DNA of 6,139 bases from the NCBI GenBank assembly GCA_038321615.1, contig JBBQFC010000104.1:1-6139 (forward strand), written 5' to 3'. The notes below the pieces were generated by a model. It saw only the letters and a program-made list of their open reading frames with translations. It had not been told where the DNA came from and did not search any database. This DNA is from JBBQFC01 sp038321615. GTDB lineage: Bacteria; Bacteroidota; Bacteroidia; Flavobacteriales_D; Cryomorphaceae. This document shows, piece by piece, positions 1 to 6,139 of the stretch (position 1 is its first letter; every line of letters starts with the position of its first letter). A program made the position numbers and the translations under genes.

Positions 1-110
1 ACCAAGAAATTTAACAAATAAAAATTGACCTGCTTGATTATTTACCAGGTTAGAAATTTGGATTCTTATAATCTGTGCAATTTTTTAATTTGAAGTAGAT
101 ATTAGAACCC

Positions 111-140
111 CGGGCTTTCTCCATTAGGTCGAAATGTCAT
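111..140 (+). repeat. Degenerate REP-like repeat, copy 1
   Basis: This 30-base stretch matches the one at 170-199 at 23 of 30 positions without gaps. Its core reads TTCTCC, a short spacer, then GGTCGAAATGTCAT. From memory, dispersed intergenic repeats of the form TTTCTCC-n-GGTCGAAATGACA are common in Bacteroidota genomes and resemble REP elements mobilised by RAYT transposases. That family link is recalled, not searched. The opposite arm (TGTCATTTCGACC) is absent nearby, so this would be a half-element or a decayed copy. What is seen directly is the two-copy similarity; calling it REP-like is inference. Confidence 0.5.
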
Positions 141-169
141 ACTGCTTAAAATTTGCGAAAGAAGAAGTT

Positions 170-199
170 CGGGTTGTCTCCCGTTGGTCGAATTGGCAT
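170..199 (+). repeat. Degenerate REP-like repeat, copy 2
   Basis: This is the second copy of the 111-140 element, in the same orientation and starting 59 bases further on. It shares CGGG, TCTCC, GGTCGAA, TTG/ATG and CAT blocks with copy 1 and differs at 7 of 30 positions. It has drifted further from the remembered consensus (GGTCGAATTGGCAT in place of GGTCGAAATGACAT). The same orientation suggests a local duplication or an array remnant, not the two arms of one palindrome. Confidence 0.45.
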
Positions 200-201
200 T
201 T

Positions 202-232
202 ACAGTTCATGTCAAACAGTTCATGTCAAACA
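202..232 (+). repeat. 14-bp tandem duplication (2.2 copies)
   Basis: The unit ACAGTTCATGTCAA occurs at 202-215 and again, perfectly, at 216-229, followed by the first three bases of a third copy (ACA, 230-232). Because 14 is not a multiple of three, it would shift any reading frame through it, which supports this stretch being non-coding. Perfect identity suggests a recent slippage or duplication event. It starts two bases after the second REP-like repeat. Confidence 0.85.
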
Positions 233-336
233 ACTCGAAAAACAATCTTATGACCACTTAGCAACCTTCGCAGCCGTTTGTAAATATTCTATCCGGCACT
301 CCAAGCGCTCTGGTTATTTTAGCCAAAATTTTAGTT

Positions 337-1776
337 ATGATGCGTATTCCCTTCGCTCTCTTGGCGATCGTTTTATTTCAATTGGAAGGAGCAGGGCAAG
401 CTTGGGATTTGCAGAAATGCATTGATTACGCGCTGGCAAATAACCTCACCGTGCAGCAAAGCGAATTGCAAATCGCACGAGCCGAAGAAAGTTATAATCA
501 GAACCGGTACGATCTTTTGCCAAATCTCAATAGCCAGGTGAGCTATGGGTTTAACTTCGGTCAGCGGATTGACCCTTTCACCAATCAATTTGCCAATGAT
601 CGGGTAGCAACCGGAAACGTATTTCTGTCGTCGAATCTCGATATATTCAATGCCTTTTCGAAGCGCAATGCCATACGGCAAAGCCTTGAAGATATGCGTG
701 CTACCGAGATGGACGTGGACAACCAAAAGAACGATGTTGCCCTGCGCATTTGTCTTTCTTACCTCACCATATTGCTCAATAAGGAAAATGTGGGAATTGC
801 CGAACAACAGGTTGCGCTGAGTACATCACAGGTCAATCGCATTCGGATTTTGGTCGATGCGGGAGCCGAGCCGGAAGGTTCCTTTTTTGATGGAGATTCG
901 CAATTAGCGCAAGAAGAACTAACCCTTGTGAATGCCGAGAACGCTCTACGGATCTCCCTGCTGGAAATGACCCAACTGCTCCAACTTACCCCCGGGCAGG
1001 CTTCGACATTCGACGTTGTAACCCCCGATCTCTCGGACGAAGGAGGGGAGGTGCTGCAAAATTCCGCTCAGGATATTTATACGCGTGCCCAAGTAGCCAT
1101 GCCCGAGATCAAAGCCGCCGATTACCGCCGCACTTCTTCGCTGTACGCCTATCAATCGGCGAAAGGTCTGCTCTACCCAAACCTGAGTTTGAGCGGAAGC
1201 GTGGGTAGCGGATATTCTGGAGCCAATTCAATACAGGTCGGCGAAGGAACGAATATCGGCCCCCTTCCTATTGGCCAGGTTTTTTCTACAGGCCAGATCG
1301 TTACTACGATAGATGACCAAACATTTTTTAGTGGCAACGATTTTCAAACCAAAAAATTTGGTGATCAGCTGAACGACAACTTCAACCAAAACTTACAGCT
1401 CAATTTGCAAATTCCGATCTTCAATGGCAACAGTGCCAAAGCCAATGTAAATCGTGCTAAGATCAATCAACTCGACGCGGAGCTGAGCTATCAGCAGATT
1501 AGCAATCAACTTCGATTTGAAGTCGAGCAGGCCTACGCCGATGCCAAAGCAGCTATGAACAGTTATGTGGCGGCTCAGCGCGCAGTGCGATCGCTTGAAG
1601 AATCGTTTCGCTACGCGGAAATACGTTTCGAGCAACAGGTAATTAATACCGTTGATTTTAACAATATTAAAACCCAATATACCAATGCTCAAGCGAGTAT
1701 GGCCAGAGCGAAATACGACTTTGTTTTCCGGACTAAAATCCTGGATTTCTACTTGGGAAAAGCCATTACGCTGTAA
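337..1776 (+). CDS. TolC family outer-membrane efflux protein
   Basis: The 479-residue product is a TolC-type outer-membrane factor. It should trimerise into a beta-barrel plus periplasmic alpha-helical tunnel and act as the exit duct of a tripartite exporter. Residues 1-22 form a signal peptide with a hydrophobic core (LLAIVLF) and likely cleavage near GAGQA. The mature part opens with WDLQKCIDYALANNL (23-37), typical of the family. The two internal repeats show as LLPNLN at 60-65 and LLYPNL at 278-283, each leading into barrel strands. The DAGAEPEG turn (174-181) and QIPIFNGNSAKANVNRAK (358-375) also fit Bacteroidota members. Length is normal. ATG at 337 is the first start after the in-frame TAG at 259; ATG at 340 is equally possible, and neither has a clear ribosome site. 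The adaptor gene follows after 27 bases. The substrate cannot be told. Confidence 0.93.
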   Translation: MMRIPFALLAIVLFQLEGAGQAWDLQKCIDYALANNLTVQQSELQIARAEESYNQNRYDLLPNLNSQVSYGFNFGQRIDPFTNQFANDRVATGNVFLSSNLDIFNAFSKRNAIRQSLEDMRATEMDVDNQKNDVALRICLSYLTILLNKENVGIAEQQVALSTSQVNRIRILVDAGAEPEGSFFDGDSQLAQEELTLVNAENALRISLLEMTQLLQLTPGQASTFDVVTPDLSDEGGEVLQNSAQDIYTRAQVAMPEIKAADYRRTSSLYAYQSAKGLLYPNLSLSGSVGSGYSGANSIQVGEGTNIGPLPIGQVFSTGQIVTTIDDQTFFSGNDFQTKKFGDQLNDNFNQNLQLNLQIPIFNGNSAKANVNRAKINQLDAELSYQQISNQLRFEVEQAYADAKAAMNSYVAAQRAVRSLEESFRYAEIRFEQQVINTVDFNNIKTQYTNAQASMARAKYDFVFRTKILDFYLGKAITL

Positions 1777-1803
1777 ACTATTCAACCTGAGAAAACACCA
1801 TTC

Positions 1804-3132
1804 ATGAAACGCAAAACCATATTTTGGATAGTTGGAATCATTGTCCTTTTCGTAATTATCGCCAAGGTGGTTTCGGTGAGTCGTGCCGATGGCGCCCTAC
1901 GGGTTACCGTAGCAAAGGCCGGTACGTCTGATATTGTTGAAACCGTTGTGGCAAACGGTAAAATCCAACCGGAAACTGAGGTAATTATCTCATCGGAAGT
2001 TTCCGGAAAAATTTTGGAGCTGCCTTTTAAAGAAGGTGCCCGGGTTAAAAAGGGCGATCTTTTGGTGCGCATCAATCCCGATTTGGCGCAAGCTGCGAGC
2101 GACCGCGCCGAAGCGGCCATGAATAATGCCCGGGCCAATCGCGCCACTTCCGATGCCCGATTACTTCAAGCAGAGGCTCAATTTCGCAACAGCGAATTGA
2201 TCTACAAGCGCAATCAAAATCTCTTAAAGGAAGGAGCTATTTCACAGGCCGAATTCGATAACGTCCGCGCTACTTTCGAAAGCGCCGAAGCCGAAGTATT
2301 AGCGGCGCGCGAAAGTGTTAAGGCGGCTGGTTTCACGGTGCAATCATCGCAGGCATCGCTCAAGGAAGCACGCGATAGCTATAACCGCACCACGATTTAC
2401 GCACCCATGGATGGTGTGATTTCGCGCCTGAGTATGGAAGTGGGCGAGCAGGTGGTGGGCGCCATGCAAATGACGGGAACCGAGATAATGCGCGTGGCCA
2501 ATCTCGATGTGATGGAAGTGCTCACCGATGTGAACGAGAGCGATATTGTCCGTATTGGTTTTGGCGATACTTCCGAAGTGGAAGTCGATGCTTACCTAAA
2601 TAGGACCTTCAAAGGCGTCGTTACCGAAATCGCCAATTCGGCGAAATCAACCGGTGCATCAGCCGACCAGGTTACGAGTTTTGAAGTGAAAATCCGGATT
2701 ATTCCAGAGTCATACAGCGACGTGAACCAGAAAGCCGGCTCCGATCTTTCCCCGTTTCGGCCGGGGATGAATGCCACCGTAGAAATCATCACCGCCCGTA
2801 AAATTGGGGTGCTATCCGTACCGATCGAGAGTATTACCGCTCGAACCGATACCAGTACAGCTAAGGAACGGTCGGCGGTAGATCGCGTTATGGGCGAAGA
2901 AAAAGATGCGAATAGCGAGCCCATAACTTGTGTCTTCATTCACAACGCGGGCAGCGTTATACTTCGGGCGGTGACCACGGGCATCCAGGACGATGCGCGC
3001 ATCGAAATTCTCTCCGGGCTTCAGGAAGGCGACGAGATTGTTTCCGGACCGTTTGATTTGGTATCGCAGAAATTAATGCCTGGCGATAAGGTGAAGGTGG
3101 TCGGCTCAGAAGAACTTTACAAGAAAGATTAG
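1804..3132 (+). CDS. Periplasmic adaptor subunit of a tripartite efflux system (MacA/HlyD/RND-MFP type)
   Basis: The 442-residue product should bridge an inner-membrane pump and the TolC protein encoded just upstream. A membrane anchor spans residues 5-24 after MKRK, with no lipobox cysteine. The barrel-sandwich (lipoyl-like) halves lie at about 55-92 (SSEVSGKILELPFKEGARVKKGD) and 197-230 (TIYAPMDGVISRL, then GEQVVG). Between them, 93-195 is an Ala/Glu/Arg-rich alpha-hairpin. A beta-barrel domain follows at about 235-330, ending RPGMNATVEI, and a membrane-proximal domain at about 331-435 with SVPIESI and GLQEGDEIVSGP. A charged insert at about 347-373 interrupts the last domain. The overall form is closest to MacA-like adaptors that serve ABC pumps, but no ABC or RND pump is in the window, so the type stays open. 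The ATG has only an A-rich leader. The stop codon sits 3 bases before the tsaB start. Confidence 0.9.
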   Translation: MKRKTIFWIVGIIVLFVIIAKVVSVSRADGALRVTVAKAGTSDIVETVVANGKIQPETEVIISSEVSGKILELPFKEGARVKKGDLLVRINPDLAQAASDRAEAAMNNARANRATSDARLLQAEAQFRNSELIYKRNQNLLKEGAISQAEFDNVRATFESAEAEVLAARESVKAAGFTVQSSQASLKEARDSYNRTTIYAPMDGVISRLSMEVGEQVVGAMQMTGTEIMRVANLDVMEVLTDVNESDIVRIGFGDTSEVEVDAYLNRTFKGVVTEIANSAKSTGASADQVTSFEVKIRIIPESYSDVNQKAGSDLSPFRPGMNATVEIITARKIGVLSVPIESITARTDTSTAKERSAVDRVMGEEKDANSEPITCVFIHNAGSVILRAVTTGIQDDARIEILSGLQEGDEIVSGPFDLVSQKLMPGDKVKVVGSEELYKKD

Positions 3133-3135
3133 GTT

Positions 3136-3798
3136 TTGGCGCTCATTTTATGTCTGGAAACAGCGACCCATTCGTGCTCGGTAGCGCTCAGCGCGAACGG
3201 CAAAGTGGTAGCTTCCCGCCACGATCATTCCAGCGGTTATAGCCATGCCGAGAAGCTCCATGTTTTTGCCGAAGAAGTACTCGAAGGCCGGACATGGAAA
3301 GAGCTGGATGCTATCTCCGTTAGTGCCGGGCCGGGTTCTTACACCGGTCTGCGCATAGCAGTTTCGGCGGCTAAAGGCTACGCTTTTGCGCTCGATATAC
3401 CCATTATTGCGGTGAACAGTTTACAAGCATTGGCTGTAAGGAGTGGTAAGCAATCGGGCTTGCTAATACCCATGATCGATGCCCGCCGCATGGAAGTATA
3501 TGCCGCCGGCTTTTCAGAAAGTAAGCCCGTGTTCTCAACGCGCGCAGAGGTCTTAACCGCCCAGAGTTTTCCCGAAGCCAGCGCTTTCCAAGAAGTCTAT
3601 TTCTTTGGCGACGGAGCCGAAAAAGCATTTGAAATATTGGCGCCACTCGGCTTTAAATTTATCGCCGATTTGAGAGCATCTGCTGAAGGGCAAGCACTTC
3701 TGGCGGAAGAAGCCTTCCAAGCCAGACGATTTGAGAATATCCGAAGTTTTGAACCTGTCTATTTGAAGGATGTGGTGGCGGGGAAGAAGGGACGGTAG
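3136..3798 (+). CDS. tsaB: tRNA threonylcarbamoyladenosine biosynthesis protein TsaB
   Basis: TsaB is the non-catalytic partner of TsaD. With TsaE, the complex moves the threonylcarbamoyl group from threonylcarbamoyl-AMP to A37 of ANN-decoding tRNAs, giving t6A in the cytoplasm. The 220-residue product shows the ASKHA-type start ALILCLETAT (2-11), the hallmark SAGPGSYTGLRI (63-74), PMIDARRMEVYAA (112-124) and the C-terminal FEPVYLKD (205-212). H37 and H42 are HxxxxH, not the metal-binding HxxxH of TsaD, so this is TsaB and not TsaD. Length is normal for the family. The start is TTG at 3136, chosen because family members begin M-x-L-I-L-x-x-E-T-A; the ATG overlapping 3150 is out of frame. The start lies 3 bases after the adaptor stop, so translational coupling is likely. 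I see no truncation. Confidence 0.95.
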   Translation: MALILCLETATHSCSVALSANGKVVASRHDHSSGYSHAEKLHVFAEEVLEGRTWKELDAISVSAGPGSYTGLRIAVSAAKGYAFALDIPIIAVNSLQALAVRSGKQSGLLIPMIDARRMEVYAAGFSESKPVFSTRAEVLTAQSFPEASAFQEVYFFGDGAEKAFEILAPLGFKFIADLRASAEGQALLAEEAFQARRFENIRSFEPVYLKDVVAGKKGR

Positions 3799-3855
3799 TG
3801 TGCACCAAATAAGCCAAAAGCTGTAATCTGCACTTCAATTACCAATGATAACGCC
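3799..3855. other. Convergent intergenic gap between tsaB and the 509-residue gene
   Basis: The 57 bases separate the 3' ends of two converging genes, where a bidirectional terminator would be expected. I see only weak pairing: GTGCA (3800-3804) with TGCAC (3829-3833), enclosing AGC/GCT around CAAAA (3812-3822). No run of T follows on either strand, so I do not call an intrinsic terminator. Confidence 0.4.
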
Positions 3856-5385
3856 TTACGGAAACGTCAAATAACCATACTTGGAGCTATAATTTTCTCT
3901 GGCTCGGATCAGGAATTTGTCATCGGAAATAGGGACAATAACAGAAGTATCTAAATCAAAATTGGTGAGCTCGGTAACGCCCTCCTCCGGATTTTCCATA
4001 GCTTTTGGTAATTCCTGCTTCTTCATAACTTCTCCTTTCGGAGAGATGGATTCCATGATTGGAAATCGATCGGTTTTACGATTAGAGTTAGGTTTCGGAA
4101 GTATTTCTCGGGTCTCATTATAGACAATCACCAAATTATTGCTCACCAATAAAGGCAGAACAGATAGATACGTTCCGTTGTCATTTCGGGTGTTAGGCTC
4201 ATTCGTGTCGATACGGTGATACCAGTTTATCCTGCCATCTCCTCCATCTAGTCCTGCGATTAGGAAGCCATTGTTCAGGTAGGTATAATCTTTTGGTACA
4301 TTGGTGGCCGAAACGTCAATCGCCCCCGATTTCTCAACGACCTGTTGTCGCTCCATTACCACGTATTGGCCGCTCTGCTCTCCCATAATGGCTTTTATCG
4401 AAAGATTGGATACAGCCGATTCGAAATCATTTCGATTGGAGTAATTCCATTTGCTGCCCGTCAATTTTGTAACCAACAAGGCATTTCCGGCGGCACCCGA
4501 ATTGCGCCCACTTTGATCGATCGACATTCCGAATGTAGTCGAGCCATCAGCGCTTAACAGCGAAACCAAATAATATTCATTTTCAAGGAAATAGGCGTAG
4601 TTCTGAGTGATTTGATAATTATCGGCTTGTTTCAAACTATGTCTCTCCAAGACTTTTGCACCCTTTGCCCATACGTAAAGATCTGTCCAGGGCTTTTCCT
4701 TTTTTAAATCAACTACATTGGCGATGTATACTGTGCCATCATTGCCCACCTGGATCTGGTATAGCGGCCCGCGTTTTGCTTCGTAATCAAACGTATGGGT
4801 TACTTCCCCGAGTTTCTTGAAGTCTGCCCCGTAAAGCTCCACACTTACAGACTCCATAGTTTTCTTATCGAAGGAAGGTATCTTGAGAACGGCGATATGG
4901 CTGCCATCGGGACTCACAGCGGTGAGGAAATCGCCGTAATTGCTAAGTCCTTGTCCGGGAATACTCGAGAGCAACTGAAATTCGGAACGCACTCCGGTGT
5001 CGATGTTCACATCTTGCCAAAACAGCTCCTGCACTTTTTTATCCGTATTGTTTTCAGTCGAAAAGAATAGAAAGGAAGTTCCATTTTTTGGATACATGCT
5101 CAAATGTTTTTGGCTCGCCCTACCCATGGCTGGCTCAACAATACCAAGGTTCGAGGTCTTTTGAATTTCCAGATTTTTAGAATCAAACTTATCAGATGAA
5201 ATCCGATAGTTAAATATGCCTAAATCGTACTTCGACTTGATTCGGTAGATGGCATCGGCTTCCATGTGGGTAACCCAAGCCCCTTCTTCGCTATCCGTAG
5301 TGAATGGAAAGCCCCAAGTAAATGTTTGGCCAAAGAGGATGATTGGGGTAAGAATAAAAGTCAGCACTACGATTAAGTTCTTCAT
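3856..5385 (-). CDS. Exported protein of unknown function, beta-propeller-like
   Basis: I do not recognise a named family. The 509-residue product begins with a clear signal peptide (MKNLIVVLTFILTPIILFGQ, probable cleavage after GQ), with no lipobox cysteine. The mature protein should be periplasmic, secreted or surface-attached. It is rich in short beta strands joined by D/N-G turns: FLTAVSPDGSHIAVLKI (153-169), IQVGNDGTVYIANVV (211-225), ESISPKGEVMKKQ (445-457) and VIVPISDDKFLIRAR (482-496). This spacing suggests propeller blades; that is inference. A stretch at 386-424 (INWYHRID, NDNGTYLS, then LVIVYNE) resembles a W..I...(N/D)D.G.Y.S...YN(D/E) pattern I recall from uncharacterised Bacteroidota exported proteins. 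No catalytic motif and no C-terminal type IX sorting domain are visible. It converges on tsaB and lies 229 bases downstream of the next - strand gene, so it may have its own promoter. Confidence 0.85.
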   Translation of the reverse strand: MKNLIVVLTFILTPIILFGQTFTWGFPFTTDSEEGAWVTHMEADAIYRIKSKYDLGIFNYRISSDKFDSKNLEIQKTSNLGIVEPAMGRASQKHLSMYPKNGTSFLFFSTENNTDKKVQELFWQDVNIDTGVRSEFQLLSSIPGQGLSNYGDFLTAVSPDGSHIAVLKIPSFDKKTMESVSVELYGADFKKLGEVTHTFDYEAKRGPLYQIQVGNDGTVYIANVVDLKKEKPWTDLYVWAKGAKVLERHSLKQADNYQITQNYAYFLENEYYLVSLLSADGSTTFGMSIDQSGRNSGAAGNALLVTKLTGSKWNYSNRNDFESAVSNLSIKAIMGEQSGQYVVMERQQVVEKSGAIDVSATNVPKDYTYLNNGFLIAGLDGGDGRINWYHRIDTNEPNTRNDNGTYLSVLPLLVSNNLVIVYNETREILPKPNSNRKTDRFPIMESISPKGEVMKKQELPKAMENPEEGVTELTNFDLDTSVIVPISDDKFLIRARENYSSKYGYLTFP

Positions 5386-5614
5386 GAAACAGGTATTACT
5401 TGTTTATAATTGTCTGCAAATTTGCTCTCTCATCTCGGCTCAGCCTTTTCGAGAATTTCAGTGATTTGTAACGACACTGGTTAGATGAGTATTCCATCTC
5501 AATACAGCGCGTATTAATTTTGACAATAGGACGTAGCACTCATCGTGAGCTTCATTGTCCATTATTACCGAACTGGTATTTTTTGGGACGTTAATCCAAA
5601 AAGGATTCGGCATA
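5386..5614. other. 229-bp gap between the two - strand genes
   Basis: No coding region is supported here. It is the leader of the 509-residue gene and the tail of the partial gene. Near the leader end lies a 10-bp palindrome (5416-5425). Further out are small hairpins at 5483-5499, 5501-5515 and 5522-5559. Just after the partial gene's stop is a 5-bp stem, AATCC/GGATT (5593-5607), that lacks a T run on the - strand. I found no convincing Bacteroidota-type promoter on the - strand. Confidence 0.5.
5416..5425. promoter_or_regulatory. Possible operator: 10-bp perfect palindrome GCAAATTTGC
   Basis: The perfect palindrome GCAAATTTGC is centred about 35 bases upstream of the ATG of the 509-residue gene. 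It could be a small regulator site. It also holds CAAATTTG, one base from the Bacteroidota -7 box TAnnTTTG, but no TTG lies at the right distance upstream on the - strand. Such palindromes arise by chance in AT-rich DNA, so this is only a candidate. Confidence 0.2.
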
Positions 5615-6139
5615 TTATTTTCTGCAGCGCGTGTTATATTCTTCGATTACATCAAAAAGTTTGAAGAGGCCATAATCTTTTTCCTTGTTGCGCACTTTGG
5701 TGGCTAGTTCTTCATCATCGGCGATAAACTCCGACATATTCTTGGAAAAATTCAAGCTCAGTTTTTGATAATTCACAGCGCGTCCATCTTTCTCATAAAT
5801 AGGAATGGTGCTCCACGTTCCGTCTGTTTCATTCAATTTAGTCATGATGTAGGTGTTGATGCATCCGGATTTGTCGATCAACAAAAAGTTCTGGCTTTTA
5901 AATGGTACGTCCTCATACTCCACACTTTTAAATTCTTTGCCGGCTACCTTATAGCCGTCCAGATCTTTTACGGCAAATTTTTGCTTTTTTCCAGCCACGT
6001 CTTTTTTAAAGATTACTTTCTCATGCCGTTCTCCATCACTCAAAAGTTGGATCAAGCCGATTTCTTTGGCGCCGTCGGGAAGGATTATATAACCTTCGTA
6101 GTATTCGTAAAGCACATGTTTTACTTCTTGCGCACTAAC
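5615..6139 (-). CDS. Exported protein of unknown function, start beyond the window edge
   Basis: The reading frame is open from the TAA at 5615-5617 to the right edge, giving 174 visible residues. A GTG at 6113-6115 could be taken as a start, but the frame continues upstream through it as VSAQEVKHVLYEYYEGY. VSAQ followed by E looks like the end of a signal peptide, so the true start and hydrophobic core lie outside the window. The mature protein begins with a Y-x-G-Y-I-x-L-P-D-G strand-turn (GYIILPDGAKEIGLI), then KFAVKDLDGYKVAGKEF, two cysteines, and an acidic-to-helical tail (DDEELATKVRNKEKDYG, then VIEEYN). I recall similar N-terminal PDG and C-terminal LA.K...K...EYN patterns in uncharacterised Bacteroidota periplasmic proteins; this is memory, not a search. 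No enzyme motif is visible. The function is unknown. Confidence 0.8.
   Translation of the reverse strand, partial: VSAQEVKHVLYEYYEGYIILPDGAKEIGLIQLLSDGERHEKVIFKKDVAGKKQKFAVKDLDGYKVAGKEFKSVEYEDVPFKSQNFLLIDKSGCINTYIMTKLNETDGTWSTIPIYEKDGRAVNYQKLSLNFSKNMSEFIADDEELATKVRNKEKDYGLFKLFDVIEEYNTRCRK

Larger units (their letters stand above)
1..336. other. Gene-free leader region upstream of the efflux operon
   Basis: These 336 bases carry no coding region I can support. The first 100 bases are AT-rich. An open frame from a TTG at 153 runs into the TolC gene in another frame, but its translation has no recognisable motif and it spans both repeats, so I do not call it. The region holds two degenerate 30-bp repeats and one 14-bp tandem duplication, listed separately. 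The operon promoter should lie here. I looked for the Bacteroidota-type -33 TTTG / -7 TAnnTTTG pair and found only poor matches, for example TTTG at 57-60 with TAATTTG at 86-92, whose spacer and -7 box are both off consensus. I therefore mark no promoter. Confidence 0.6.

Noticed and set aside
57..92. Possible Bacteroidota-type promoter TTTG (57-60) with TAATTTG (86-92)
   Set aside because: The spacer is 25 bases where about 17-23 is expected, and the -7 box has one base too few between TA and TTTG.
262..336. Upstream extension of the TolC reading frame, which is open back to the TAG at 259
   Set aside because: No ATG, GTG or TTG occurs in frame in this stretch, and ATG 337 already gives a normal signal peptide.
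153..425. A 90-codon open frame from a TTG start upstream of and overlapping the TolC gene
   Set aside because: It runs 89 bases into the TolC gene in another frame, contains the frame-shifting 14-bp duplication and repeat remnants, and its translation shows no motif or coherent composition.
1393..1785. Antisense open frames inside the TolC, adaptor and tsaB genes
   Set aside because: They lie wholly or almost wholly within strongly supported genes on the other strand and show no recognisable protein features.
3800..3833. Possible terminator hairpin GTGCA/TGCAC after tsaB
   Set aside because: The stem is only 5 bp with a 24-base loop, and no T run follows on either strand.
5580..5607. Possible terminator after the partial - strand gene (AATCC/GGATT, or the alternative TTTTTGG/CCAAAAA)
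   Set aside because: The two stems exclude each other, are weak and AT-rich, and on the - strand they are followed by A-rich and not T-rich sequence.

Overview
The window looks like ordinary chromosome from a member of the Bacteroidota, most likely a flavobacterium-like lineage. Four things point that way: starts without clear Shine-Dalgarno sequences, a TolC/adaptor pair of the Bacteroidota type, short lipid-free signal peptides ending in GQ or AQ, and two degenerate intergenic copies of a GGTCGAAATG-type repeat that I remember as common in Bacteroidota genomes. The assignment rests on style and memory, not on a marker gene.

Layout. Positions 1-336 hold no gene I can support. They contain two related 30-bp repeats spaced 59 bp apart (111-140 and 170-199) and a 14-bp tandem duplication (202-232). 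A three-gene block on the + strand follows: an outer-membrane efflux protein of the TolC family (337-1776), an inner-membrane-anchored periplasmic adaptor of the MacA/HlyD/RND-MFP type (1804-3132), and tsaB (3136-3798), whose TTG start lies 3 nt after the adaptor stop codon. After a 57-bp convergent gap, two genes run on the - strand. One is a 509-residue exported protein of unknown function with beta-propeller-like strands (3856-5385). The other is a second exported protein of unknown function (5615-6139), whose start lies beyond the right edge.

How the genes fit together. The first two genes would form the outer-membrane and periplasmic parts of a tripartite exporter, but no inner-membrane pump (ABC or RND) lies in the window. 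The third gene, tsaB, belongs to tRNA t6A modification. It has no functional link to export and appears to share the transcript, with translation probably coupled. The two - strand genes are unrelated to this block by any visible feature; both products appear to be secreted or periplasmic.

No CRISPR array, tRNA, rRNA, transposase, toxin-antitoxin or defence gene was seen. I do not see strong evidence of a new biological system. The items most worth checking are the orphan exporter pair fused transcriptionally to an essential tRNA-modification gene, the REP-like repeats upstream of it, and the two uncharacterised exported proteins.
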